This document shows positions 15,303-24,091 of a DNA stretch of 64,000 nucleotides, one piece after another. Below the pieces are notes generated by a model. The model searched no databases and was not told where the DNA came from. It was given only the letters and a program-made list of their open reading frames with translations. The number at the start of each line of letters is the position of its first letter. The first letter of the stretch is position 1. The translations under genes and the position numbers were made by a program. Source of the stretch: Thermomonospora catenispora (lineage in GTDB: Bacteria; Actinomycetota; Actinomycetes; Streptosporangiales; Streptosporangiaceae). Where the stretch lies: assembly GCF_006363815.1 (NCBI RefSeq), contig NZ_RRYT01000019.1:25184-89183 (forward strand), read 5' to 3'.

Positions 15303-17616
15303 GGGGGTCCTCCTCGGGTGTCGAAGGGCGCAACGGCGGCGGGGACAGGTGGCGCAGCGGCGGCAGCGGCCCGGTGTACCGCTCGACCTGCACGAGGGCG
15401 TGCTGGCCGGTGCAGCCCTGCGCCAGGCGCGAGGTGGGGCGGTCGGCGGTGAGCACGTTGGGGTTGCCGTGAACGCACAGCACCCCGCCCGGCCGGGCCG
15501 GGTCGTCCACCGGGTCGAACCAGGCGCCGGTGGCCAGCTGGACCACCCCCGGCATGACCTCCTCGCTGAGGCGGGCGCCGGCCAGGCAGGCGCCGCGGTC
15601 GTTGAACACCCGGACGACGTCGCCGTCGGCGATGCCGCGTTCGCGGGCGTCGTCGGGGTGGATGCGCAGCGGCTCCCGCCCGGCGACCTTGGCGGAGCGG
15701 CTGAGCGCGCCCACATCGCCCTGGCCGTGCAGGCGGGTGGCGGGCTGGTTGGCGATCAGATGCAGCGGATACCGCTCGTCCGGGCGCTCCGTCGGGAGCA
15801 GCCAGGCCGGGTGGCCGGGGCAGTCCGGATAGCCGAAACCGGCGATCGCCGAGGAGAAGATCTCGATCCGGCCGCTGGGGGTGGGCAGCGGATGCGCCTC
15901 GGGGTCGGCGCGGAAGTCCGCCAGCAGTGTGGCGTGCTCGGGGCCGGACGGCAGCCGGCACTCCCCCGCCGCCCAGAACTCCTCGAAAGAGGGGACGGCG
16001 TGGCCCTGGGCGCGCAGCTCCTCCCGCCAGGTCCGGTAGAGATGCTCCAGCCACCGGCGGGGGGTGCGGCCCTCGGTGAACGCCTCGGCGACGCCGAGCC
16101 GCTCGGCCAGCGCCGCGAAGATCGCATAGTCGTCGCGGGCCTGCCCGTAAGGCGGCAGCACCCGATGCATGGCGATCAGGTGGGTGTCGCGGCGTCCGCC
16201 GCCGATGTCCTCCCGTTCCAGGGGGATGGTGGCCGGCAGCACGATGTCGGCGTGCCGGGCGGTGGCCGTCCAGTACGGCTCGTGCACCACGATCGTGTCC
16301 GGCCGGCCGAACGCCCGGCGCAGCCGGGCCAGGTCCTGATGGTGGTGGAAGGGGTTGCCGCCGGCCCAGTACACCAGCCGGACGTCCGGATAGGTCAGGC
16401 GCCGGCCGTCGTAGTCGCAGCCGCCGCCCGGGTGCAGCAGCATGTCGGCGATCCGGGCGACCGGGATGAAGGCGGAGACCGGGTTGCGTCCCTGCGGCAG
16501 GGTGGGCAGGCGCAGCAGGGGGCCGTGGTCGCCGACGTCGCCGATGGAGCCGTAGCCGTGGCCGAAGCCGCCGCCGGGCAGCCCGATCTGGCCGAGCATC
16601 GCCGCCAGCGCCAGGCCCGCCCACACCGGCTGCTCGCCGTGCTCGATGCGCTGCAGCGACCAGGTGACGGTGATCAGCGTCCGGCCCTCGGTCATGCGGC
16701 GGGCCAGGGCGCGGACGTCGGCGGCGGGGACGCCGCAGATCCCGGCGGCCCAGCGGGCGTCCTTGGGGACGCCGTCGCCCTCCCCCAGCAGGTAGCGTTC
16801 GAAGACCTCGAACCCGGTGCAGCAGCGGTCCAGGAACGCCCGGTCGCAGCGGCCTTCCACCAGCAGGGTGTGCGCCAGGCCCAGCATGAGCGCCACGTCG
16901 GTGCCCGGCCGGATCGGGCGCCAGCGCACCCGGGCGCCCGGCGGGGCGTCGTCGCGCAGCGGGCTGACGGAGACGACCTCCACCCCGCTCCGGCCGAGGT
17001 CGCGCAGGACGGCCGCGGTGGTGTGGCGGGTGACCCCGCCGGGGGTGACCGCGACGTTCTTGCGGGGCAGCCCGCCGAAGGCCACCAGCAGGTCGGTGTG
17101 CTCGATGATCGTCGGCCAGGTGGAGGCGCGGCGCAGCACCGCGTCGGCGTCCCCCACCACGTGCGGGAGCAGGACGAGGGAGGCGCCGAGGCTGTAGGAG
17201 CCCCGGGAGGCGGTGTAGCCGCCGATGGTGTTGAGGAACCGGTGGAGCTGGCTTTGGGCGTGGTGGAAGCGGCCCGCGCTGGCCCAGCCGTAGGAGCCGC
17301 CGAAGATCGCCTCGTTGCCGTGCTCGCGCCGCACCCGGTCCAGTTCCCCGGCCACCAGGTCCAGCGCCCGCTCCCAGTCGACCTCCACGAACTCCTCCCG
17401 GCCGCGTCCGGCGGAGGGGCCGGGTCCGTGCTCCAGCCAGCCACGGCGCACCGCGGGGGCGGTGACGCGGGTGGGGTGCGCCGCGGCGTCGGGGAGGTTG
17501 CCCAGCAGCGGGGAGGGGGCGGGGTCGGCGGGGTGCGGGCGGACCTCCAGGCCGCCGGCGGGGGTGCGCCGAGCCAGGTGGGCGCCCCAGTGGGAGGTGG
17601 TGGGGGCCCAGGTCAC
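15292..17616 (-). CDS. BisC-like molybdopterin oxidoreductase (sulfoxide reductase type)
   Basis: 774 residues of the DMSO-reductase superfamily. The Mo-ligand Ser is visible as Ser113 in YGWASAGRFHH, matching the Ser ligand region of DMSO and biotin sulfoxide reductases. Molybdopterin-binding segments (GGLPRKN, WAGGNPFHHHQD, HEPYWTATARHADIVLPA) follow, and the C-terminal dinucleotide-binding domain starts near LHLIANQPATRLH. No N-terminal cluster-binding cysteines and no Tat signal are present, so it is a cytoplasmic BisC-like enzyme. The GTG overlaps the stop of the ferredoxin gene (GTGA) with GAGGAG before it. The likely reaction is reduction of an S-oxide using electrons from the adjacent ferredoxin/flavoprotein; that coupling is inferred. 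Confidence 0.8.
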   Translation of the reverse strand: MTWAPTTSHWGAHLARRTPAGGLEVRPHPADPAPSPLLGNLPDAAAHPTRVTAPAVRRGWLEHGPGPSAGRGREEFVEVDWERALDLVAGELDRVRREHGNEAIFGGSYGWASAGRFHHAQSQLHRFLNTIGGYTASRGSYSLGASLVLLPHVVGDADAVLRRASTWPTIIEHTDLLVAFGGLPRKNVAVTPGGVTRHTTAAVLRDLGRSGVEVVSVSPLRDDAPPGARVRWRPIRPGTDVALMLGLAHTLLVEGRCDRAFLDRCCTGFEVFERYLLGEGDGVPKDARWAAGICGVPAADVRALARRMTEGRTLITVTWSLQRIEHGEQPVWAGLALAAMLGQIGLPGGGFGHGYGSIGDVGDHGPLLRLPTLPQGRNPVSAFIPVARIADMLLHPGGGCDYDGRRLTYPDVRLVYWAGGNPFHHHQDLARLRRAFGRPDTIVVHEPYWTATARHADIVLPATIPLEREDIGGGRRDTHLIAMHRVLPPYGQARDDYAIFAALAERLGVAEAFTEGRTPRRWLEHLYRTWREELRAQGHAVPSFEEFWAAGECRLPSGPEHATLLADFRADPEAHPLPTPSGRIEIFSSAIAGFGYPDCPGHPAWLLPTERPDERYPLHLIANQPATRLHGQGDVGALSRSAKVAGREPLRIHPDDARERGIADGDVVRVFNDRGACLAGARLSEEVMPGVVQLATGAWFDPVDDPARPGGVLCVHGNPNVLTADRPTSRLAQGCTGQHALVQVERYTGPLPPLRHLSPPPLRPSTPEEDPRDR

Positions 17617-17969
17617 GGTCGCTCCTCGCCGAGGATGCGGTGGGCGGCGGCGAAGATCTCCCCCATCCGCCAGCTCTCGTTGCGGTGGGTGCGGCGGGCC
17701 CGTCCCCAGCCGGAGTCGCGCCGGTACTGTGCGGGCCAGTCGGTGGCGAGGATCCGTTCCTCGTCCATCGGGACGCGCTCGCGGCAGTCGGGGTCGACGT
17801 AGAGGGCGTCGGCGGGGCAGTACAGCTCGCACATGAAGCAGGTCTGGCAGTCGTCCCGGCGGGCGATGACGGGGACGCCGTCGGGGACGGGGTCGAACAC
17901 GTCCATCGGGCAGACCCGCACGCACATGTCGCATGCGATGCAGCGCGAGGCGATCACCAGCTCGATCAT
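17613..17969 (-). CDS. bicluster [4Fe-4S] ferredoxin, AprB-like
   Basis: 118 residues with two complete cluster motifs: Cys10, 13, 16, 20 (CIACDMCVRVCP) and Cys41, 44, 47, 51 (CQTCFMCELYCP). The C-terminal ~55-residue tail (RNESWRMGEIFAAAHRIL) resembles the extension by which AprB-type subunits embrace a flavoprotein partner. It overlaps the flavoprotein gene (ATGA) and the molybdopterin gene (GTGA), so the three are translationally coupled. It should shuttle electrons between the flavoprotein and a redox partner. Whether it acts in APS/sulfite chemistry or simply feeds the BisC-like enzyme is open. Confidence 0.85.
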   Translation of the reverse strand: MIELVIASRCIACDMCVRVCPMDVFDPVPDGVPVIARRDDCQTCFMCELYCPADALYVDPDCRERVPMDEERILATDWPAQYRRDSGWGRARRTHRNESWRMGEIFAAAHRILGEERP

Positions 17970-19456
17970 GCGTTCTCCTCCCGGGCGGGGGCGTCGACCC
18001 GCACCTCCTCCAGGCCGCCGACGGTGATGCGGCGGGTCTGGGCGGGGTCGGTGCGGGGGTGGTCGGTGCGCCAGTGCATGCCGCGCGTCTCGGTGCGGTG
18101 CAGCGCCGCGGCCTTCACCCAGCGGCCCATGGCGACCAGGGCGGCGGCCTCGCGGGCCCGCACCGCCTCCCGGCCGGTGCCGGTGAGGTGGTCGCGCAGG
18201 TGCCGCCAGGCGCCCTCCAGCAGCGCCGCCGACCGCAGCAGGCCCTCGCGGGTGCGGAACATGTTCTTGTCGTAGGCGTTGAGCTCCTCCCGCACGAGGG
18301 CGATCACGGCGTCCACATCGCAGGGGGCGGCGCGGACCGCGGGGCGGATGCCGACCTGTCCGGCGGGGCGGACCGGGCCGGTGCGCACGCCCGTCGCGCG
18401 GGCGAGGCGGGCGGCGGCGCGGCCCGCCCAGGTGCCGGAGGAGACCGCCCAGGCGGAGTTGGGGGAGCCGCCGCCGGAGACGGCGCCGACGACGGGCTCG
18501 CGGCTGGCCGCGTCCCCGGCGGCGAACAGCCCCGGCACATGGGTCCGGCAGTCCTCGTCGGCCAGGGCCAGCCCGCCGACGCCGCGGATGGTGCCCTCCC
18601 CCAGCAGCGTCACCGGGAACAGGTCGGTGTAGGGGTCGATGCCGCGGCGGGCGAACGGCAGCAGGAAGTTGGGCTGCACCACGTGGATCGTGCGGCGGAC
18701 CCAGTCGGGGGCCTTGTCGAGGCGGGCGTGGACGGGGCCGCGCAGCATCGCCTCGCCCAGGACGCGGATGCGGTCGGGGCCGGCGGGCAGCTCGATCTCC
18801 CGCCCGTCGGCGTCGACGTAGGTGCCGAACAGGTACGACATCGACCGCGCCATGGTCGAGTAGGCGGGGGCGAGGGTGTAGTAGTTGGAGAACTCCATCC
18901 CCGACAGCACCGCCCCGGCGCGGATCCGCCATCGCCCGCCGGCCCGGCGGCGGACGCCGGCGGCGCCGGCGACCGACCCGTCGGGGTGCAGCAGCAGCTC
19001 CAGGGCGGGGTGGTGGTCGAGGATGCGCACGCCCGCCCGGCGCACCAGGCCGCGCATGGCCCGCAGGTATTCGGGTCCCCGCACGTTCTGGGTGCGGTCC
19101 ACGGCGCCGTCCACGACGGGGAACGGGTAGTGCCGGTCCAGCAGCGGCAGCCGCTCCCAGGTGGTGCGCAGCACCCGCAGCGCCCACTCGGGGTCGGCCA
19201 GCCCGGCCGCGGCGGCGTGGCGTTCGGCGACGGCGCGGCGGTGCCGTTCGGGCGGGACGAACCAGTGGGTGACGCCGGCGGTGGCGGTGACGCCGCTGGT
19301 GCCGCAGTAGCCCTTGTCGACGAGCACGACCCGCACGCCGGCCTGGGCGGCGGCCAGCGCCGCCCAGGTGGCCGCCAGCCCGCCGCCGACGATCAGCACG
19401 TCGGTGGTCAGCGCCAGGTCGCCGCCGGCCGGCGTCCCGGCCCGTCTCCCGCTCAC
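17966..19456 (-). CDS. FAD-dependent oxidoreductase, fumarate reductase/AprA-like flavoprotein
   Basis: 496 residues. The dinucleotide-binding motif VLIVGGGLAATWAALAAAQAG opens the protein near residue 20. CGTSGVTATAG is the capping-loop region, and a late FAD-contact motif reads HVPGLFAAGDAASREPVVGA. This is the succinate dehydrogenase/fumarate reductase/AprA superfamily, but it is shorter than typical AprA (about 600 or more residues). The AprB-like ferredoxin immediately downstream supports an AprAB-like pair. The GTG at 19456 overlaps the stop of the upstream lipoprotein gene. A role in interconverting sulfite and APS is possible but not proven. Confidence 0.75.
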   Translation of the reverse strand: MSGRRAGTPAGGDLALTTDVLIVGGGLAATWAALAAAQAGVRVVLVDKGYCGTSGVTATAGVTHWFVPPERHRRAVAERHAAAAGLADPEWALRVLRTTWERLPLLDRHYPFPVVDGAVDRTQNVRGPEYLRAMRGLVRRAGVRILDHHPALELLLHPDGSVAGAAGVRRRAGGRWRIRAGAVLSGMEFSNYYTLAPAYSTMARSMSYLFGTYVDADGREIELPAGPDRIRVLGEAMLRGPVHARLDKAPDWVRRTIHVVQPNFLLPFARRGIDPYTDLFPVTLLGEGTIRGVGGLALADEDCRTHVPGLFAAGDAASREPVVGAVSGGGSPNSAWAVSSGTWAGRAAARLARATGVRTGPVRPAGQVGIRPAVRAAPCDVDAVIALVREELNAYDKNMFRTREGLLRSAALLEGAWRHLRDHLTGTGREAVRAREAAALVAMGRWVKAAALHRTETRGMHWRTDHPRTDPAQTRRITVGGLEEVRVDAPAREENA

Positions 19457-20427
19457 AGCTTCACGGCGTGGTCGGCGATGTCGATCCGGCCGGTGAGGAT
19501 GCCGCGTTCGGTCAGCCAGTCGGCGCCGTACTGGAGCTGGCGGATCCCCTCGTCGTCGATGAAGGACAGCCTCTCCTCGACCCCGTGGGAGACGATCTTG
19601 TCGATCACGGCCGGGGGGTATTTGGAGACGGCGTTGCCCAGCTCGATGGCCTTGCGGTAGTTGGCGTTCTGCCACTCGGTGTCGGCCTGGTAGGCCTTGA
19701 TGACCTTGCGGATGAGGTCGGGGTGCTTCTCGGCGTACTCGCGCCGCACCAGGTAGGTGCGGAAGTCGATCTGGCGGTCCAGCTCCTCGCCCTCCACGAA
19801 GATCGGCCTGGCCCCGTACTCGACCTCGGCGATCTCCCGGAAACCCTGCCAGATCGACCAGGCGTCGACCTTGCCGGAGGCGAACGCGGTGGAGGCCTCC
19901 GGAGGGTTCATGTAGAGCACCTTGACCGCCTCGCGCGGCACCCGGTACTTCTCCAGCGCCGCCACCAGCAGGAACTCGCCCAGCCCGGCCTTGTTGACGG
20001 CGACCGTGCGGCCGGCCAGGTCGGCGACCTTCTCGATGCCCGAGCCGGGGCGGGCCAGGATCGCGGTGGTGCGCGGGGTGGAGACCGCCCACGCCACGTA
20101 GACCAGGTCGGCGCCGGAGAGGATGGCCTGGTCGGCGGGGGTGCTGCTGCCGCCGAAGCTGAAGTCGGCGGTGCCGGTGGCCACCGCCTGCAGGGTGGGG
20201 GCGTGGTTGGGGAACGGGCCGATCCACTCCACCGCGACGCCCTGGGCCTTGAGGGTGCGGTCCAGCTCGCCGCGGATCTTGGGGACGGAGATGGGGCCGT
20301 GGGTCAGGCGCACCTTGTGGGGCGAGCCGCCGGTGGAGGAGGAGGCGCAGCCGGTCAGCGCCGTCAGCGCGCCCAGTCCGGCGGCCGCCAACAGGAAGCG
20401 GCGGGTGATCCGTCCGTGGGTCGTCAT
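19453..20427 (-). CDS. SsuA-type ABC transporter substrate-binding lipoprotein (copy 2)
   Basis: 324 residues. The N terminus has RRFLLAAAG and a lipobox LTGC, suggesting a lipoprotein that may use Tat export. Domain motifs are those of sulfonate-binding proteins: VPKIRGELDRTL, GTADFSFGGSSTPADQAIL, VADLAGRTVAVNKAG and FASGKVDAWSIWQGF. It sits between the permease (57-bp gap) and the flavoprotein (4-bp overlap) in the same operon. Sequence and length are close to the aliphatic-sulfonate binding group, but the neighbouring second binding protein has a different ligand region, suggesting two ligands for one permease. Confidence 0.82.
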   Translation of the reverse strand: MTTHGRITRRFLLAAAGLGALTALTGCASSSTGGSPHKVRLTHGPISVPKIRGELDRTLKAQGVAVEWIGPFPNHAPTLQAVATGTADFSFGGSSTPADQAILSGADLVYVAWAVSTPRTTAILARPGSGIEKVADLAGRTVAVNKAGLGEFLLVAALEKYRVPREAVKVLYMNPPEASTAFASGKVDAWSIWQGFREIAEVEYGARPIFVEGEELDRQIDFRTYLVRREYAEKHPDLIRKVIKAYQADTEWQNANYRKAIELGNAVSKYPPAVIDKIVSHGVEERLSFIDDEGIRQLQYGADWLTERGILTGRIDIADHAVKL

Positions 20428-20484
20428 GGGTCGTCCTTGCGTTCGAGGGGGCGCGAAGGTCGGGGCAGAAGAGGTCGAGAGGGG

Positions 20485-21351
20485 TCAGGCGGTGAGGCGG
20501 GCGTAGGAGGGGTGCCAGCTCAGCAGGCGGCGCTCCAGGATGCGGGCGAGCAGGTCGCAGGCGATGCCGATGCCCGCGTACAGCACCACCACCAGCACGA
20601 TCACGTCCACTTGGAGGAACTCGCGGGCGTTGGTGGCCAGGAAGCCGATGCCGGCCATCGCGCCGACGGTCTCGGCGATCACCAGGGCCAGCCAGGCGTA
20701 GGTCAGCGACATGCGCATCCCGCCGAGGATGGACGGCAGCGCCCCGGGCAGGATCAGCGTCCGGATGCGGGCGGCGCGTCCCAGGCCGAGGGTCCGGCCC
20801 ATCTCCAGCAGCTTGCCGTCGATCTGGCGGATGCCCAGCACGGTGTTGAGGTAGAGGGGGAAGGCGCTGCCCTTGGCGATCAGGAAGACCTTCCCGGCCT
20901 CGCCCACCCCGAACCAGACGATCACCAGCGGCAGGATGGCCAGGAACGGGATGGCGCGGAGCATCTGGACGCTGCGGTCGATGAAGGCCTCGGCGATGCG
21001 GGACAGCCCCACGGCGACGCCCAGGGCCAGGCCGATGCTCCCGCCGATGACGAAGCCCAGCGCGGCCCGGCGCAGGCTGGCCAGCAGGTGCCGGGGGAGC
21101 TCGCCGCTGGCGGTCAGCTGGACGGCCGTGCCCACCACCGTGCTGGGGGCCGGCAGCACCTGGGGCGGCAGCAGCCCGGTCCGGGCGGCGACCTCCCACA
21201 GGCCGATCAGGACGAACGGGGTGAGCCAGGAGACCGTCCGGTAGGGGAAGCGGATCGCCGGCGGGGTCGCGACGGTCTCACCCGTCGTGCCGGCGGGCCG
21301 GGCGGTGCGGGCGCCGGCCGCACCGCCGGCGGAGGTGGCGGGCACGGTCAT
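20485..21351 (-). CDS. SsuC-type ABC transporter permease (copy 2)
   Basis: 288 residues with a disordered 35-residue cytoplasmic start and about six membrane segments (WLTPFVLIGLWEVAA onward). The coupling loop contains EMGRTLGLGRAARIRTLILPG, which contacts an ATPase of the SsuB type. Its ATG overlaps the stop of the upstream binding-protein gene (ATGA). No ATP-binding subunit is encoded in this operon, so it probably borrows the SsuB at 11351-12163 or one elsewhere in the genome. The coupling-loop residues quoted are near 185-205. Confidence 0.83.
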   Translation of the reverse strand: MTVPATSAGGAAGARTARPAGTTGETVATPPAIRFPYRTVSWLTPFVLIGLWEVAARTGLLPPQVLPAPSTVVGTAVQLTASGELPRHLLASLRRAALGFVIGGSIGLALGVAVGLSRIAEAFIDRSVQMLRAIPFLAILPLVIVWFGVGEAGKVFLIAKGSAFPLYLNTVLGIRQIDGKLLEMGRTLGLGRAARIRTLILPGALPSILGGMRMSLTYAWLALVIAETVGAMAGIGFLATNAREFLQVDVIVLVVVLYAGIGIACDLLARILERRLLSWHPSYARLTA

Positions 21352-22346
21352 GCTCCCTCCAGGTCGCGGTGCACGTACGAGGCCAGGTCCAGCCGTCCGT
21401 GGAGGACCCCGGCGCCGACCCAGGTGTCGAAGGTCTGCTGGAGCTGGGCGATGAGGCGGTCGTCCAGCGGGACCCGCCGGTAGGCCGCCTCCTCCGGCTG
21501 GACCTGGGCGGCGATGGCGGTGGTCTGCTTGGTGAAGCGGGCGTACCAGGCGATGAAGTCGTCGGGTTCGCGCGCCGCCCAGGCGAACCCCCGATCGACG
21601 CGGTCGTTGAAGTCGGCGATCGCCCTGCGTTTGCCGGCGTCGCCCAGCGCCCGGTCGGTCGCGCTCATCACGTACAGGCCGGAGGTCAGCCCGCGGCCGG
21701 TGGTGAGCACGCGCGCGCCGAGCTGGCCGCGCGCCCGGGCCGCGTACACGCCCCAGGTGCCCCAGGCGTCGATCTTGCCGGTGGAGAAGGCCCCGTAGGC
21801 GTCGGCGGGGTTGAGGAAGTTGAGCTCGACGTCCGCCGCGCTCAGCCCGGCGCGCCGCAGGGCGCCGAGCACGAGGTAGTGGGCGATGCTCCCGCGGGTG
21901 GAGGGGGAGATCCGCTTGCCCCGGAGGTCGGCGAAGGTGCGGATGGGGCTGTCCGCGGGGACGAGGATGTAGCTTCCGGCGCCGCTGTTGCTCCAGGCCG
22001 CCACGGCCTTGATCGTCGATCCGGAGGCCATCGCGGCGACCGTGGGCGAGTCGGCGGCTCCCCCGACGTCCACCGCGCCCGCGCGCAGCGCCTCGTGCAG
22101 GTCGGCAGCGGCGGCGAAGCGGAACCATTCGATCTTGTAGGGCAGGTTCTTCAGCAGTCCCGCCGTCTCCAGCCTCGAGCGGGTCATGCCGGTCTGGTCG
22201 CCGACCCGCAGCACGACGTCGCCGGAGGCTCCTCCGGCCGCGCCGGAGGAGCCGCAGGCGGCGGTGACGGCCGTGAGCGCGAGCGCGCCCAGCGCGGCGG
22301 CGCACCGGCGCAGCGCGGACCGGCGGGGCAACGGTCGGCCGGGCAT
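21348..22346 (-). CDS. SsuA/TauA-type ABC transporter substrate-binding lipoprotein (copy 3)
   Basis: 332 residues. The signal peptide ends in a lipobox-like VTAAC followed by a Gly/Ser/Ala linker. Binding-domain motifs are LRVGDQTGMTRSRLE, VDVGGAADSPTVAAM, FADLRGKRISPS and FSTGKIDAWGTWG. GCGGAGGGACG precedes the ATG. It follows the monooxygenase by 26 bp and overlaps the permease by 4 bp, placing it second in the operon. The ligand is probably an organosulfur anion; whether it is the same as for the other two binding proteins cannot be told. Confidence 0.82.
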   Translation of the reverse strand: MPGRPLPRRSALRRCAAALGALALTAVTAACGSSGAAGGASGDVVLRVGDQTGMTRSRLETAGLLKNLPYKIEWFRFAAAADLHEALRAGAVDVGGAADSPTVAAMASGSTIKAVAAWSNSGAGSYILVPADSPIRTFADLRGKRISPSTRGSIAHYLVLGALRRAGLSAADVELNFLNPADAYGAFSTGKIDAWGTWGVYAARARGQLGARVLTTGRGLTSGLYVMSATDRALGDAGKRRAIADFNDRVDRGFAWAAREPDDFIAWYARFTKQTTAIAAQVQPEEAAYRRVPLDDRLIAQLQQTFDTWVGAGVLHGRLDLASYVHRDLEGA

Positions 22347-22372
22347 GGTCGTCCCTCCGCGGGAGAAGGCGG

Positions 22373-23470
22373 TCACGCCGTCCGGGCGGCCCGCTCGGCG
22401 GGCCGGCGGCGGGCGAGCTCGGAGCGCACCAGCGGCAGCAGGCGCCGGCCGTAGTCGACCGCGTCCTCCAGCGGCTCGAAGCCGCGGATCAGGATCGTGG
22501 TGACGCCGATGTCGATGTAGTCCAGCAGCGCCTGCGCCACGGTCTCGGGGCTGCCGACCAGGGCGGTGGAGTTGCCCGCGGCGCCGGTCGCCTTGGCGGG
22601 GGCCGTCCACAGGGCGCGGTCGTGGCGTTCGCCCTTCTCGGCGGCGGCCAGCAGCCGGCGGGAGCCGACGCCGCGCTCCTCGGGCGGGAAGTACGGCCGG
22701 GCGCCGCCCCGGGCGGTGATGGCGTCCAGGATGCGGTGCGCCCGCTCCCACGCCTCCTCGTCGGTGCGGCCGAGGATGGGGCGGAAGGACACCGAGATGC
22801 CGATCTCGTCGGGGTCGCGGCCGTGGGCGGCGGCCTGGGCCCTGACCGAGGCGATCTGCTCGGCGGTCTCCGCCAGCGGCTCGCCCCACAGGGCGTAGGT
22901 GTCGGCGTGCTTGCCGCCCACCCGGTAGGCGTCGGCCGAGGAGCCGCCGAAGTAGATCGGCAGGCGCCCGTTCACCGGCTTGACCTCCGAGTAGGCGCCT
23001 TCGAAGCGGTAGAACTCGCCGTCGTGGTCGATCGGCTCCTCGGCCGCCCAGACGCGCTTGAGGATGTCGAGGTACTCGTCGGTGCGGCGGTAGCGCTCGG
23101 CCTTGTCGAGGTAGTCGCCGTCGCGGCGCTGCTCGGTCCGGCTGGCGCCGGTGATGACGTGCACGGCGAGCCGGCCGCCGATGAACCGGTCGAGCGTGGC
23201 GAACTTGCGGGCGGCCAGGGTGGGGGCGACGAAGCCGGGGCGGTGGGCCAGGAGGATGCCCAGCCGCTCGGTGTGCGCCGCGGCGTAGGACGCCACCGCG
23301 AAGCCGTCGGCGTCCCAGGAGTGGTAGCCGATCAGCACCCGGTCGAAGCCGGCCTCCTCGTGGGCCTGGGCGAAGCGGCGCGTGTAGTCGGGGTCGATCG
23401 CCGGTCCGGTGCGGGGACGGATCTCGGAGGTGTCGGCGGTCCTGATCATGCCGATGAACTCGACGGACAT
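22373..23470 (-). CDS. LLM-class FMNH2-dependent monooxygenase, SsuD-like
   Basis: 365 residues, the length of alkanesulfonate monooxygenases, with the luciferase-like barrel. Segments match SsuD order: LGILLAHRPGFVAPTLAARKFATLDR, LAVHVITGASRTEQRRDGD, LPIYFGGSSADAYRVGG and YALWGEP, and a closing TALVGSPETVA. By eye, the E. coli SsuD Arg226-x-His228 catalytic pair is not conserved: the aligned stretch reads ISVSFRPILGRT. The substrate is therefore likely a different sulfonate or sulfone. GAGGAGG precedes the ATG. It is first in the eight-gene operon and would use FMNH2 from a flavin reductase such as that at 27073. Quoted residues are in separate blocks. Confidence 0.82.
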   Translation of the reverse strand: MSVEFIGMIRTADTSEIRPRTGPAIDPDYTRRFAQAHEEAGFDRVLIGYHSWDADGFAVASYAAAHTERLGILLAHRPGFVAPTLAARKFATLDRFIGGRLAVHVITGASRTEQRRDGDYLDKAERYRRTDEYLDILKRVWAAEEPIDHDGEFYRFEGAYSEVKPVNGRLPIYFGGSSADAYRVGGKHADTYALWGEPLAETAEQIASVRAQAAAHGRDPDEIGISVSFRPILGRTDEEAWERAHRILDAITARGGARPYFPPEERGVGSRRLLAAAEKGERHDRALWTAPAKATGAAGNSTALVGSPETVAQALLDYIDIGVTTILIRGFEPLEDAVDYGRRLLPLVRSELARRRPAERAARTA

Positions 23471-23578
23471 CTGCCCTCCTCGGGCGCTCGGAGCATCCCA
23501 CATTGCAGGACTCGTGTCCCGCACTGTAATAATCCCTATAACATCGGTCAAGATAGTCGAGAATGTGAGGATCGAGAC

Positions 23579-24091
23579 ATGACCGACCGAACGCCACGAG
23601 CGGACCGGACGGCGGCGGGCGACGCGGCCTGGCACCGGCGGCTGGAGCACATCCGCGGCGACGCGCTGACCTCCGACACCGCGCAGACCTCGGGGATGCG
23701 GCGGCTGGAGGCGATCTCCGGCAAGACCGTCGGCTCCCGCCGGCTGTGGATGGGACGCACCCACGTCGCCCCCGTCACCAGCTCCGGCGACCACCACCAC
23801 GGTGAGGCGGAGACGGCGATCTACGTGGTCTCCGGCCACCCGGTGTTCGTGTTCGCCGAGGGGGAGGAGGAGGTGCGGATCGAGACCTCCCCCGGCGACT
23901 ACGTCTTCGTGCCGCCCTATGTGCCGCACCGCGAGGAGAACCCCTCCCCCGACGAGGAGGCGGTCGTCGTGATCGCCCGCAGCACCCAGGAGGGCATCGT
24001 GGTCAACCTGCCCAGCCTGTGGGCGCCCGTGGAGGTGCCGCCCGAGGCGGGGCGGGACGGCGCGGCCGACGCCGGAAGATCGTCCTCATGA
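23579..24091 (+). CDS. cupin-domain protein
   Basis: 170 residues with a single cupin barrel. The metal-binding residues are visible in HHHGEAETAIYVVSG (HxH...E) and PPYVPHREEN (second-motif His). It is divergent from the SsuD-like gene and overlaps the IclR gene by 4 bp (ATGA), so cupin and regulator form a transcription unit. Similar proteins act as small-molecule sensors, isomerases or dioxygenases; the activity cannot be fixed here. Its location between the monooxygenase operon and the sulfotransferase suggests a link to organosulfur substrates. Confidence 0.75.
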   Translation: MTDRTPRADRTAAGDAAWHRRLEHIRGDALTSDTAQTSGMRRLEAISGKTVGSRRLWMGRTHVAPVTSSGDHHHGEAETAIYVVSGHPVFVFAEGEEEVRIETSPGDYVFVPPYVPHREENPSPDEEAVVVIARSTQEGIVVNLPSLWAPVEVPPEAGRDGAADAGRSSS

